Shown here: positions 36,094-44,915 of the stretch, one piece after another
How the letters are laid out: the number at the start of each line of letters is the position of its first letter
Position numbering within the stretch: the first letter of the stretch is position 1
Source: Pseudomonas abietaniphila
Lineage (GTDB): Bacteria; Pseudomonadota; Gammaproteobacteria; Pseudomonadales; Pseudomonadaceae
Direction: 5' to 3'
Length of the DNA stretch: 64,000 nt
Assembly: GCF_039697315.1 (NCBI RefSeq)
Contig: NZ_CP155619.1
Coordinates: 6,324,001-6,388,000 of the forward strand
Notes under the pieces: model-generated
Seen by the model: only the letters and a program-made list of their open reading frames with translations
The model's database searches: none
Told to the model about the DNA's origin: nothing
Translations under genes and position numbers: made by a program

Positions 36094-36858
36094 ATGGTTG
36101 ATTTCAACGCAGCTATTCCTCGCGAAGTTGAAGGCAAGGTCGCATTGGTCACAGGTGCAGCAAGTGGTATCGGTAAAGCAGTGGCTTTGCTCATGCACGC
36201 TCGCGGCGCGAAAGTCATTGCCGAAGACATGAATCGGTCTGTTGAAGATCTTGCGAGACCAGGTTTGGTTCCGCTGGTCTCCGATATTTCCAAAGATGGC
36301 GCAGCTGAACGTGCGGTGGGGCTGGCTGTAGATACGTTTGGTAAGCTCGACATTTTGGTGAACAACGCTGGGATCATCATGAATAAGCTTCTTGTCGACA
36401 TGACCCGCGAGGATTGGGAGAGCATCCAAGCGGTGAACGCAACCGCAGCCTTCCTTCATAGCCGCGAGGCGGTAAAGGTGATGACCCCCAGGAAGAGCGG
36501 AGCCATCGTCAACATCGCGTCCTATGCCTCATATTTCACTTTTCCCACGATCGCTGCCTATGCCGCATCAAAAGGGGCATTGGCTCAATTGACTCGAACA
36601 TTAGCCATTGAGGTCATTGAACATGGGATTCGTGTTAACGCAGTAGGCGTCGGCGATGTCGTCACTAACATCCTCAACTCGGTTGTTGAGGATGGACCTG
36701 GATTCCTTGCTAAGCATGGAGAGGCCGCGCCCATCGGGCGCGCCGCACAGCCAGAGGAGATAGCCGAGATTGTATCGTTCCTGGCGTCGGACCGCGCGAG
36801 CTTCGTGGTGGGCTCTATAGTAATGGCGGACGGTGGCATGACGGTATCCGCAGGTTGA
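36094..36858 (+). CDS. SDR-family oxidoreductase
   Basis: A complete 254-residue classical SDR: TGAASGIG cofactor motif, NNAG, IASYASYFTFPTIAAYAASKG with Ser, Tyr and Lys, and the usual MADGGMTVSAG ending. Divergent from the AraC-type regulator. Expected to oxidise or reduce a hydroxyl/keto group of a pathway intermediate. Confidence 0.88.
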   Translation: MVDFNAAIPREVEGKVALVTGAASGIGKAVALLMHARGAKVIAEDMNRSVEDLARPGLVPLVSDISKDGAAERAVGLAVDTFGKLDILVNNAGIIMNKLLVDMTREDWESIQAVNATAAFLHSREAVKVMTPRKSGAIVNIASYASYFTFPTIAAYAASKGALAQLTRTLAIEVIEHGIRVNAVGVGDVVTNILNSVVEDGPGFLAKHGEAAPIGRAAQPEEIAEIVSFLASDRASFVVGSIVMADGGMTVSAG

Positions 36859-36870
36859 TTCCCTAGCATA

Positions 36871-36887
36871 GATCAAGGCCCTTGATC
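36871..36887. terminator. Inverted repeat after SDR, possible terminator
   Basis: GATCAAGG-C-CCTTGATC is a perfect 8-bp palindrome 12 bp after the SDR stop. An outer CCCTAG/CTAGGG pair and CCCTTTCTTT follow within 45 bp. The T run is weak, so the assignment is tentative. Confidence 0.4.
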
Positions 36888-37028
36888 AGAGCCTGCTAGA
36901 TGCTCGGCTAGGGCCCTTTCTTTGCGCCTAAACCATCAGGTCGGTGGCGCGTACCGTTTGCAAATGACCCCAAGGGTTCCCTATTTGAATGATGGACCGA
37001 TCAGCGGCTGCAATAAAGGTTGGATTAG

Positions 37029-37041
37029 GAAGCGATCATTC
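37029..37041 (+). promoter_or_regulatory. TetR-type operator upstream of the TetR gene
   Basis: GAAGCGATCATTC, inside ATTAGG and TCTAT flanks, ends 14 bp before the ATG of the TetR gene. The same site is at 37687, just before the alpha/beta hydrolase gene, and at 33050. It is a plausible self-operator. Confidence 0.65.
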
Positions 37042-37055
37042 TCTATGATTTAAGT

Positions 37056-37667
37056 ATGACCAAAAAAATTGCCCCTTCATCCCGCCCTGGCCGCCCGCGC
37101 GAGTTCGACAGCGATGCTGTGCTTGATAAGGCCGTCTTGCGCTTCACTGAACATGGCTACCATGGATCGTCAATTTCTGACCTCCAAATAGCACTTGGGC
37201 TTACCGCAGGGAGTATCTATAAGGCCTGGGGCGACAAGCGCGGGCTTTTTTTGGCGGCACTAGAGCGTTACATCGAGGTTCGGACCCGGTCTATCGGGGA
37301 CTGCCTTGCCGGCTGTCTATCTGCCCGCGACAAGATCCAAGCGTTGATGGAGCAGTATGTTCAATTGAGCATCGGCAAGTCCGGCCGTTCTGGATGCCTG
37401 GTGGTAGAGACTGCTGTTGAGCTTGCGGTTTCAGACGCTGAGATTGCCGAACGTGTGGCAGCTCAGCAAAAATCACGCGAAATGCAGCTGAAACGCCTAA
37501 TCGAAGCAGCTCAGATCGAAGGATCAGTCAACTCTGACCTCGATAGCGTGTCTGTGGCAAGACTGATGCTTGCCGTTCAGCAGGGTATGAGAGTTCTGGG
37601 CAAAACCGGCACGTCATCGAAAGCCATGAACTCGATGGTGCATGAGTTGATGAGGCTGCTCGGCTGA
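37056..37667 (+). CDS. TetR/AcrR-family regulator
   Basis: A 203-residue repressor with a lysine-proline N-terminus and HTH (AVLRFTEHGYHGSSISDLQIALGLTAGSIYKAWGDKRGLFLAAL). The C-terminal domain is of the TetR_C type with VETAVELAVSD. Flanked by two identical-type operators, it probably represses itself and the downstream hydrolase-GST pair. Confidence 0.9.
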   Translation: MTKKIAPSSRPGRPREFDSDAVLDKAVLRFTEHGYHGSSISDLQIALGLTAGSIYKAWGDKRGLFLAALERYIEVRTRSIGDCLAGCLSARDKIQALMEQYVQLSIGKSGRSGCLVVETAVELAVSDAEIAERVAAQQKSREMQLKRLIEAAQIEGSVNSDLDSVSVARLMLAVQQGMRVLGKTGTSSKAMNSMVHELMRLLG

Positions 37668-37686
37668 AAAAAATTTACCCTATTTG

Positions 37687-37699
37687 GAAACGATCATTC
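37687..37699 (+). promoter_or_regulatory. TetR-type operator upstream of the hydrolase-GST operon
   Basis: GAAACGATCATTC with ATTTG and TCTAT flanks, ending 16 bp before the ATG at 37716; GGAGG (37706-37711) of the ribosome site follows it directly. It would block both transcription and access to the start region. Confidence 0.7.
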
Positions 37700-37715
37700 T
37701 CTATTTGGAGGTTTT

Positions 37716-38678
37716 ATGAATAATCACCCAGATCAGCCAAGGTTCGTGGGGACGGAATTTTTCGTCCGCACTAATTTTTGGGGAGTCTTTCAAAACGGCA
37801 GCGTTAAGGTCGGGGATGTCAATTTGCACTATGTTGAAGGCGGTGTCGGCAAACCGATTCTGCTGATACCTGGCTGGCCACAGAGTTGGTACGCCTGGAG
37901 ATACGTTATGGCAGCGCTCGTGGATGCCGGACGTCGAGTGATTGCAATCGATCCTAGAGGCATGGGTGATAGCGATGCTCCTCCGCAAGGCTATAGCCTC
38001 GGTGAGGTAGCCGCTGAGATTCGCGAGTTTGCCAGCACGATCGGCTTGCTAGAGCAGGGCCCAATTGACTTGGCCGGGCATGATGTCGGAACCTGGATCG
38101 CATACGCATTAGCCGCCGACTGGCCCTCCGATGTTCGGAGATTGGCCGTGCTCGACGCACTGGTACCTGGCATATCGACGCCCCGAACCGACCTACCGCC
38201 TGCTGAGGCGAGTATCCGAAGCTGGCACTTTGCGTTCAATCAGCTTGATCAACTTCCCGAAATTCTCATCAGCGGTCGGGAGCAGGAATTTCTGACCTGG
38301 CTGTTTAAGGCAAAATCCATGCAATCTTGGACAATCGCTCCTGAGGACGTAGCGATCTATGCGCGACAACTTGCAGCACCTGGCGCCTTGCGCGCTGCCA
38401 GCTCTTACTACCAATGCGCGCTTTCTCCTGAAGGTGTAGCCGCCAACCGTAAGCGGTCGGAGACATTGCTAGAGATGCCGGTACTCGCGCTCGGAGCGGA
38501 GCGGGGCGCTGGTGACACCATTGTGAGCGCGCTACGAACTTTGGCCAAGGACGTGGAGGGCGGTGTAATACTTGGCGCTGGTCACTATTTGCCTGAAGAA
38601 GCTTCCAGCCGCGTCGCGGCCGAATTCGTCCGTTTTTTTGGCAGCGATACTGAATTTGAAGGAGGGTTTCATCGATGA
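37716..38678 (+). CDS. Alpha/beta hydrolase (epoxide hydrolase/haloalkane dehalogenase-like)
   Basis: A 320-residue alpha/beta-hydrolase. Features are the oxyanion HGW-like stretch LLIPGWPQSWYAW, the nucleophile elbow GHDVGTW (Asp nucleophile, typical for epoxide hydrolases and dehalogenases), and the late histidine in ILGAGHYLPEE. Strong GGAGG before the ATG. The next gene overlaps its end by 4 bp (ATGA). It likely opens an epoxide or removes halide, with the GST as partner in detoxification. Confidence 0.85.
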   Translation: MNNHPDQPRFVGTEFFVRTNFWGVFQNGSVKVGDVNLHYVEGGVGKPILLIPGWPQSWYAWRYVMAALVDAGRRVIAIDPRGMGDSDAPPQGYSLGEVAAEIREFASTIGLLEQGPIDLAGHDVGTWIAYALAADWPSDVRRLAVLDALVPGISTPRTDLPPAEASIRSWHFAFNQLDQLPEILISGREQEFLTWLFKAKSMQSWTIAPEDVAIYARQLAAPGALRAASSYYQCALSPEGVAANRKRSETLLEMPVLALGAERGAGDTIVSALRTLAKDVEGGVILGAGHYLPEEASSRVAAEFVRFFGSDTEFEGGFHR

Positions 38679-39343
38679 TTCAACGTTTAAAGAGAGATGC
38701 TTCAAACGGCCCCTTGCGAAGGCTGGGCGACATGGTGCTCTATCAGTTCCGCATGGGAACGAACCCGCGCAGAGTTTCCATTTATCTATCAGAAAAGGGT
38801 ATTGACGTTCCCCGCTATGAACTTGACTACGCAAACCTGGAGCATCGCACACCCGAATATTTAATGATCAATCCTGCTGGACGTGCGCCTACATTGGTCA
38901 CCGATGACGGTACAGTGATCACGGAAGCGGCGGCCATTGTCGAGTATATCGAGGAGCTTTTTCCTCAGCCGGCCATGATAGGCACATCCCCGGAACAACG
39001 CGCTAAGGTTCGTGCATTGGAGCGTATTGGAAATGACTTAATTGCGCGCAGCATGCTTTGGCTGTGGAACACGACCGACGCATTCCCTCGGAAAGAGCCG
39101 AAGCCTTCTAAAGCATTCGCGGAGATGCTTTACCGACATGTTCAGGAGTTACTGGATGTTTTGGAACTGACTATCGGCGAAAATGAGTTCCTGGCGGGGG
39201 ATGCTCCCACGATCGCAGACTGCACTGTGTTCCCGATATTTCAGACAGCACGTGAGCGATTCAAACTTCCCTACGCTGAACACTATCCCCGTCTGAATGC
39301 CTGGTATGAGAATTTCCGCACTCGCAAAAGCGCTCAATATTGA
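38675..39343 (+). CDS. Glutathione S-transferase family protein
   Basis: A 222-residue GST with an N-terminal thioredoxin-like domain (VLYQFRMGTNPRRVSIYLSEKG; NPAGRAPTLVTDDG with the cis-Pro; TEAAAIVEYIEELFP) and a C-terminal all-helical domain (FLAGDAPTIADCTVFPIF). Translationally coupled to the hydrolase by a 4-bp overlap. It would conjugate glutathione to the electrophile handled by the hydrolase. Confidence 0.88.
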   Translation: MIQRLKRDASNGPLRRLGDMVLYQFRMGTNPRRVSIYLSEKGIDVPRYELDYANLEHRTPEYLMINPAGRAPTLVTDDGTVITEAAAIVEYIEELFPQPAMIGTSPEQRAKVRALERIGNDLIARSMLWLWNTTDAFPRKEPKPSKAFAEMLYRHVQELLDVLELTIGENEFLAGDAPTIADCTVFPIFQTARERFKLPYAEHYPRLNAWYENFRTRKSAQY

Positions 39344-39497
39344 TGGCGTTTTTAGCAGAGACTTGACCCACTGAAAAGAAGATGCTGCCTAGTAGTTCAC
39401 TAGGATAGTCCAGTGCAGGATGACCAGTGTGGCAGCCCGGGACGCGCGCCGGGCTGCTGCGACGTTTTGGTGAAATGCATCCTTGCGAACTGGCGAT

Positions 39498-40229
39498 TTA
39501 AACCTGTGCCATGCCTCCATCGATGCAAAGTTCAGATCCCGCGATAAAGCTGCTTTCATCGCTGGCGAGGAACAGAGCCGCTGCGGCGACTTCTTCCGGC
39601 TTGCCGAGGCGTCGGAGTGGGATTAGGTCGGACACCGATTTTCTGACTTCCTCGGATACAGCATCGAACATCGGGGTATCTATAGGCCCTGGGCTGACCA
39701 CGTTCACCCTGATGCCGCGCTCGGACAGTTCGTTGGTCCAAGTCCTGGCGTACGCCCGCAGCGCCGCTTTGCTGGCGCCGTAGGCTCCATACCCCGCAGT
39801 GCCGATAAAACCCGCAATCGAACCGATCAGCACCACGCTGGCGCCGGAGGGCATCAGCGGCAATACCTCCTTCATGACGAACAGAGGCGCTCGCGCGTTG
39901 GTATCGAATGTTTTGTCGAAATGCGCTTCGGACGTTTCGACAAGCGGGGAGTAGTCGGCGATTCCAGCGCTCATTACGAGGATATCCAACCGCTCTGAGC
40001 GTTTTTCGATGGCTTCAACGATCAAGCGCAGGTCCTCGCGCTTAGTAACGTCAGCCCTGATCCCCTGTGCCTGCTCGCCAAGCTCGGACAGCGCTTTATC
40101 CACTGATTCCCGGCTGCGACCTGTGATGAAGACAAAGGCGCCTTCCTCAATGAAGCGCTTAGCTGTCGCCAGCCCGATACCACTCGTACCACCAGTTACG
40201 AGGGCTATTTTTCCACTTAGCTTTGCCAT
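39498..40229 (-). CDS. SDR-family oxidoreductase
   Basis: A 243-residue classical SDR: TGGTSGIG, SAGIADYSP, SIAGFIGTAGYGAYGASKA with Tyr/Lys, and the usual end SELCIDGGMAQV, nearly the same tail as the SDR at 23756. GGAGG precedes ATG 40229, which begins MAKLSGKIALVTGG. It is divergent from an HxlR regulator at 40316, a common pairing in which HxlR represses the reductase. Confidence 0.9.
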   Translation of the reverse strand: MAKLSGKIALVTGGTSGIGLATAKRFIEEGAFVFITGRSRESVDKALSELGEQAQGIRADVTKREDLRLIVEAIEKRSERLDILVMSAGIADYSPLVETSEAHFDKTFDTNARAPLFVMKEVLPLMPSGASVVLIGSIAGFIGTAGYGAYGASKAALRAYARTWTNELSERGIRVNVVSPGPIDTPMFDAVSEEVRKSVSDLIPLRRLGKPEEVAAAALFLASDESSFIAGSELCIDGGMAQV

Positions 40230-40315
40230 GGGTGATCCTCCAGTTAGGTTGGCGATCAAGATATATTTTGTATACTGTGTGTCAATTACGCACTTGAAAG
40301 AGCCTAGATATACTC

Positions 40316-40723
40316 ATGGATACCCTTAAGCCGAAAATTGCGGATCAGGTATTTGCCGAAGCGTTGGCGACTCGCCCAGTCCTTGACCAGATCGCGAACA
40401 AATGGTCAGTGTTAATCCTCACGGTGGTATGTACCGAGCCCGCGCGCTTCAACGCCATTAAGCGACGCCTTGAAGGCATCACTCATAAAGCGTTGACTGA
40501 AGCACTCCGGCGCCTGGAGAGAAACGGACTTGTCTCAAGACGAGTTATTACCGCGTCCCCCATTGCTGTGGAATATTCGATCACGCAACTCGGATTATCG
40601 TTGCAGAAGCCTTTTTCGGCACTGTTCGACTGGGCGGTACAGCATCAGCTAGATGTTGAAGAGGCACAGCAAAACTTCGATCTCCTAAATACCAAGCGAA
40701 GCGAAGCGGTACAGGCGGTTTAG
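40316..40723 (+). CDS. HxlR-family transcriptional regulator
   Basis: A 135-residue winged-helix protein (DQIANKWSVLILTVVCTEPARFNAIKRRLEGITHKALTEALRRLERNGLV), typical HxlR spacing. The intergenic DNA contains the palindrome GTATAC (around 40271) next to TGTGTGTC, a plausible HxlR site shared with the divergent SDR. Confidence 0.88.
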   Translation: MDTLKPKIADQVFAEALATRPVLDQIANKWSVLILTVVCTEPARFNAIKRRLEGITHKALTEALRRLERNGLVSRRVITASPIAVEYSITQLGLSLQKPFSALFDWAVQHQLDVEEAQQNFDLLNTKRSEAVQAV

Positions 40724-40856
40724 CAGAACAACGCTAATGGGGGAGGGACATAAGGCTACGGCGTGCCGTGTGCGCGGTAGGCTCCTGAGATGTGATGGAT
40801 GCTCACCAGTGCGAACGGTGGAGCGGGACCAATTATTGTTTGAGAATCCATTTCCT

Positions 40857-41765
40857 CTAGGCGGTACATCGGGCCATCGCGATATCTCTGCTGGGGAGGG
40901 TGCCAAACAAACGGCTATAATCTCGGCTAAATTGCGAATGGCTTTCATACCCTACTTTGAAACGTGCCTCAGTGACGTCCATTTGTTCTGAGATCATCAG
41001 GCGCCGAGCTTCATGCAGGCGCAGTTGCTTTTGATACTGTAAAGGACTCATGGCAGTAATGGCTTTGAAACGGTGGTGAAGGGTGGAGCTGCTTAGTTTC
41101 GCTAGGCGCGCCAGTTCACGAATATTCATCGGTGCGGCAAAATTGCGATTCAGCCAATCTATTGCATGGGTAATGCGATGTGTATGACTCCCGCCAATGG
41201 CAATTTCGCGCAGTAGATGGCCTTGCCGGCCCTGGAGCAAGCGGTAGTAAATTTCCTTGACCGCGAGCTGGGCAAGGGCGGGTATGTCACATGGATTATC
41301 CAAGAGTTTGACTAGGCGAAGGATTGCATCCAGCACCGACGCATCAATCTGGTCCAGATGCAGACCTCTACCGACATCTCCGGCAGGACCTCCTATGAGA
41401 TCTGCTTCAATGACCATTTGTGCGATCTCCGCAGGGTCGATATCCAGCCTAATACACAGATATGGGTGCTCTGGGGTTGCTTCAATGACCCTCCCCGCCA
41501 GAGGCAAAGTAAGTGTAACTACAAGGTAATTCAGGGGGTCGTACACATAGCTTTGATTCCACAGACGCACCTCTTTGCGCCCCTGTGCAATGAAACACAG
41601 GCCGGGCTTGTGGATCGTATGGATCGTATCGGTTGGGGTATCGCTGCGAACAAAATTAAGTTGGGGGATATGAGTTGGAAATACGCCATATCCTTTAGCG
41701 ATCCGTTCAATTGATGTGACAAGCTCCGCCCTGCGTGCTGCGATATTCGTGTCTCGAAGGCTCAT
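40857..41765 (-). CDS. AraC-family regulator (AraC_N/YqhC-like)
   Basis: A 302-residue regulator with the AraC_N-type N-terminal domain (VFPTHIPQLNFVRSDTPT; PGLCFIAQGRKEVRL) and a C-terminal HTH (MNIRELARLAKLSSSTLHHRFKAIT; ARFKVGYESHSQFSRDYSRLFG). YqhC-type relatives control aldehyde reductases. The start is ATG 41765; a longer frame exists. Neighbouring genes are oriented away, so its target is not evident. Confidence 0.85.
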   Translation of the reverse strand: MSLRDTNIAARRAELVTSIERIAKGYGVFPTHIPQLNFVRSDTPTDTIHTIHKPGLCFIAQGRKEVRLWNQSYVYDPLNYLVVTLTLPLAGRVIEATPEHPYLCIRLDIDPAEIAQMVIEADLIGGPAGDVGRGLHLDQIDASVLDAILRLVKLLDNPCDIPALAQLAVKEIYYRLLQGRQGHLLREIAIGGSHTHRITHAIDWLNRNFAAPMNIRELARLAKLSSSTLHHRFKAITAMSPLQYQKQLRLHEARRLMISEQMDVTEARFKVGYESHSQFSRDYSRLFGTLPSRDIAMARCTA

Positions 41766-42117
41766 CTCAGGCACCTTTGTTATTGATGTTTTCCAGACAA
41801 CCTGTTTGCTCGACTTTACGAACATTGACGATTTTCACTCCCATAGCAAACGCTACAGGCCGATACTACATGCTGGAATGGCAGGCTCTAGCCAGCATCT
41901 TGAAATTCGCGAAGTTGCGTCTATGAAGGCGGTATTTGACTGGATGGTCAGGCGACGCCTTGAGCTTCCTAATACCTCCTAAACCATTCAGACAACCCTC
42001 CGCGCAAAACCATAGGAGCCTAGGGGCCACCTTTGACGGTAGTCGCATGTGGCGCTTCAGGCCACTGAAGACCAGGGTTCATTGGTTACATCTCGCTATC
42101 TTGTGCTGTTCAGGACG
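41766..42117. other. Gene-free stretch
   Basis: About 350 bp between the AraC gene and the XenA-like gene. No supported gene; the open frames overlap and have no ribosome site. Possibly part of the AraC promoter. Confidence 0.45.
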
Positions 42118-43242
42118 TCACGCGGCATCATCGGGGGTCCTAACCTCAAAATTCTCTAACCAGAAGGCATATGACGCAGGTAGGGTAAGCCAGGACGCTC
42201 GATCCAAACCAAGTGATTTAGCAGCCGCGTAAGGCCAGCGCGGATTGGCCAGCAGCGCGCGACCGACTGCAATGAGATCGGCGTGACCGTGTTGAATGGC
42301 CTCATCGGCTACCGTCGGTTCGCCAACCCCCCACGCTAACGCGACTGGTAAGTCGCACTCCTGGCGGATGCGTTTTGCCACAGGCGCCATGAACGCGGGT
42401 GCGCTCCAAGGGATAGTAGCTTCTGGCACGGAAAACCCGACGCTCACGCTCACGAAGTCAATACCTGCCTGCTTCAATAATTTGATGAGTTCAATTGACT
42501 CAGCCAATGTTTCTTCATCTCGACCATCGTATTCAACGACACCGAGCCTCGCCGAGAGCGGGAATTCGTCTGGCCAAACCTCGCGAACTGCTGAGAATGT
42601 TTCAAGGATGAATCTCGCTCTGTTTGCAAATGTTCCGCCGTAGATGTCTTTGCGGTGATTGGAGTGAGGAGAAAGGAAGCTATGCGCTAGAAACCCATGG
42701 GCGAAATGGAGTTCTAGCCATTCGAATCCCGCATTCAAAGCGCGTTGAGCGGCTTTAACGAAATCATCCTGCACCCGCGCAATGTCTGTAATGCTCATTG
42801 CTGACGGCACTTTCCAACTTTTTTGGCCGCCGAAAGCGATAGGCGAAGGTCCGATAGTCGCCCATCCATTGGGCTGCTCGTCTGCAATTTGATCGTCGCC
42901 CTCCCATGGGCGGTTGGCACTTGCTTTACGACCAGCATGCCCGATTTGAATCCCGGCCACCGCGCCCGCTGCTTTGATTGCCGCAACTGCAGGTCTAAAC
43001 GCTTCCGCTTGTTGGTCGTTCCATAGACCGGTGTCCCCCCAAGTTATTCGACCTTCCGGCGACACTGCTGTCGCTTCGACTGTGATAAGCGCAGCGCCGC
43101 CAGCTGCGAGCTGCGCTAAGTGAGCTTTATGCCACTCGCCAATCACTCCATCTTTTACCGCGTACATGCACATGGGCGCCGCAACGATACGATTGCGCAA
43201 AGTAATACCCTTTAGCGTAAAAGGTTCGAATAGACTTGACAT
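42118..43242 (-). CDS. Old yellow enzyme family reductase, XenA-like, with altered active-site Tyr
   Basis: A 374-residue FMN-dependent NADH:flavin oxidoreductase closely resembling xenobiotic reductase A of Pseudomonas putida along its length. Cys25 and Tyr27 (PMCMY), the paired histidines 179 and 182 (LHFAHGF) and the FMN-binding Arg region GRALLANPRW are visible. The residue at position 184, which is Tyr183 in XenA and supplies a proton to the substrate, is Phe here. The enzyme should reduce activated alkenes or nitro compounds, but possibly with changed chemistry. Divergent from a LysR regulator at 43429. Confidence 0.87.
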   Translation of the reverse strand: MSSLFEPFTLKGITLRNRIVAAPMCMYAVKDGVIGEWHKAHLAQLAAGGAALITVEATAVSPEGRITWGDTGLWNDQQAEAFRPAVAAIKAAGAVAGIQIGHAGRKASANRPWEGDDQIADEQPNGWATIGPSPIAFGGQKSWKVPSAMSITDIARVQDDFVKAAQRALNAGFEWLELHFAHGFLAHSFLSPHSNHRKDIYGGTFANRARFILETFSAVREVWPDEFPLSARLGVVEYDGRDEETLAESIELIKLLKQAGIDFVSVSVGFSVPEATIPWSAPAFMAPVAKRIRQECDLPVALAWGVGEPTVADEAIQHGHADLIAVGRALLANPRWPYAAAKSLGLDRASWLTLPASYAFWLENFEVRTPDDAA

Positions 43243-43428
43243 GATTTTCTCAACCTATTGAGACCCAGGACCAATTCAGCCATGACAGGGCTGACTCTTC
43301 AGCACAGACTACTAATGCGCGAGGGGCGCAAAAAGGCCCTCAGCAGACTCATACTGGTAACCTGTAGGACGCAATAGAAGCCCAGGCTTATTGCAACTCG
43401 TTCAAGATCCGTTAACTGGAGGTCCCAT

Positions 43429-44313
43429 ATGGATCTAGCGGCAATCAACGCTTTTGTCTCGGTCGGCGACAAAGGGGGCTTCCGCGCCGCCGCTGACGCA
43501 TTGGGAGTCACGTCAGCTGCAGTAAGCAAGGCCGTGTCTCGGCTTGAAGCGCAATTAGGCGTAATGCTGGTAGCTCGCACGACGCGTGTTGTCCGCCTCA
43601 CGAGCGCAGGAGAAATTTTCCATGCTCGGTGCAAGGGTATATTGGCTGATCTGGATCTGGCGGGAAAAGAAGCAGCAGAAAGCTCAGAATTCCCATTAGG
43701 CCGCCTGGTTATAAGCGCATCGAGAGCATTTGGCCGCTTACGAGTTTTGCCGGTAATTGCAGAGTTTGTGAAGCAATATTCTCAGGTGGAGGTTGAGGTT
43801 CGTCTAAGCGACCGGCCAGTCGATCTCGTTGCCGAAGGCGTCGACTTAGCGATCCGGATTGGTCATTTGCCTGATTCCAGGCTTATCGCTACACGTGTAG
43901 GCCAGACTCGGTACGTTGTATGTGGATCACCCGAATATCTCGCCAAAGCTGGCGTGCCGAGGCACCCCGATGAGTTATATCAACACTACATGGTTGGTTA
44001 TGTCGCACCTGATACAGCCGTTCGGTTTGTTTACCACTTCCAAGACGACGGCATTGCGAGGACGATGAGCTTTCCTTCGCGAGTGACAGTAGACGATGGT
44101 GAAGCGCTCGTCGTAGCCGGTATCAAATCAGTTGGTCTTGTAATGGTTAACGACTACCTTGTAGAGCCCCACCTCAAAGATGGCAGCCTTGTCCGCGTTT
44201 TGTGCGAGTTTGAAATGCCACAGGTTCCAATCAGCATCGTTCTCCCCAATAGGAACCCGTTATCGGCCGTACGGGCGTTTTCCGCAATGCTCAGTCGCCA
44301 TCTAGCGCGTTGA
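43429..44313 (+). CDS. LysR-family transcriptional regulator
   Basis: A 294-residue LysR protein, HTH at the N-terminus (FRAAADALGVTSAAVSKAVSRLEAQLGVMLVARTTRVVRLT), followed by a substrate-binding domain. GGAGG is upstream of the ATG. Divergent from the XenA-like gene, with 186 bp between, which is the usual place for control of that gene. Confidence 0.88.
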   Translation: MDLAAINAFVSVGDKGGFRAAADALGVTSAAVSKAVSRLEAQLGVMLVARTTRVVRLTSAGEIFHARCKGILADLDLAGKEAAESSEFPLGRLVISASRAFGRLRVLPVIAEFVKQYSQVEVEVRLSDRPVDLVAEGVDLAIRIGHLPDSRLIATRVGQTRYVVCGSPEYLAKAGVPRHPDELYQHYMVGYVAPDTAVRFVYHFQDDGIARTMSFPSRVTVDDGEALVVAGIKSVGLVMVNDYLVEPHLKDGSLVRVLCEFEMPQVPISIVLPNRNPLSAVRAFSAMLSRHLAR

Positions 44314-44915
44314 GCATCAATCCATTCATCATCGAGTACTCACGTTTAAATGATGGGCTAAGTGATCTCGATAAGATGAAGGCAAAACGTGGTATGGAAT
44401 GCATAACTCCATCCAATCGTAAAAGATTACCCTCAGATGCCGGCTACATTTCAATCTCAATCTAATTGAGGATCTAGTCTGGATTGCATGACGCCTGCGT
44501 GCCTAAGCCCAAGCAGTACCTGCCAGTTGTCCCGCACACCGATTTGGTTTAAGCAAGACGATTCACGCAACGCCGATATGTGGGATGACGGCACACCAGG
44601 AATTGGTGAGTAGTGCAGATCCGAATATAGATTGGATTTGACAGGTGCTGGATTCGCCACGCGACATCAATGAGGCACATCCCGTCGTGTCGGTAGTGGC
44701 TAGCGTGATCCTAGTAACATGGAAGCTGCCGAGCGTCCTGTCACGGTCGGCAGAATTGAGCAATTATCCCGGACGAATCAGCTATCGATGAAGGAGGGAT
44801 GGACGTAGCGTAGGGCTCACTATACACCGAGCTTCCCCCTCGATGCCCTAGCAATGGGGCGTCTTAGGTCGCTGGATTTGCAGTGATTTCGTCGGTTGCG
44901 GCTTTGGAGGTTGAT
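44314..44915. other. Gene-free stretch
   Basis: About 600 bp, no supported gene. A frame on the minus strand (44457-44660) contains VRDNWQVLLGLRHAGVMQ, which looks like the end of a lost protein but has no start or context. Confidence 0.4.
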
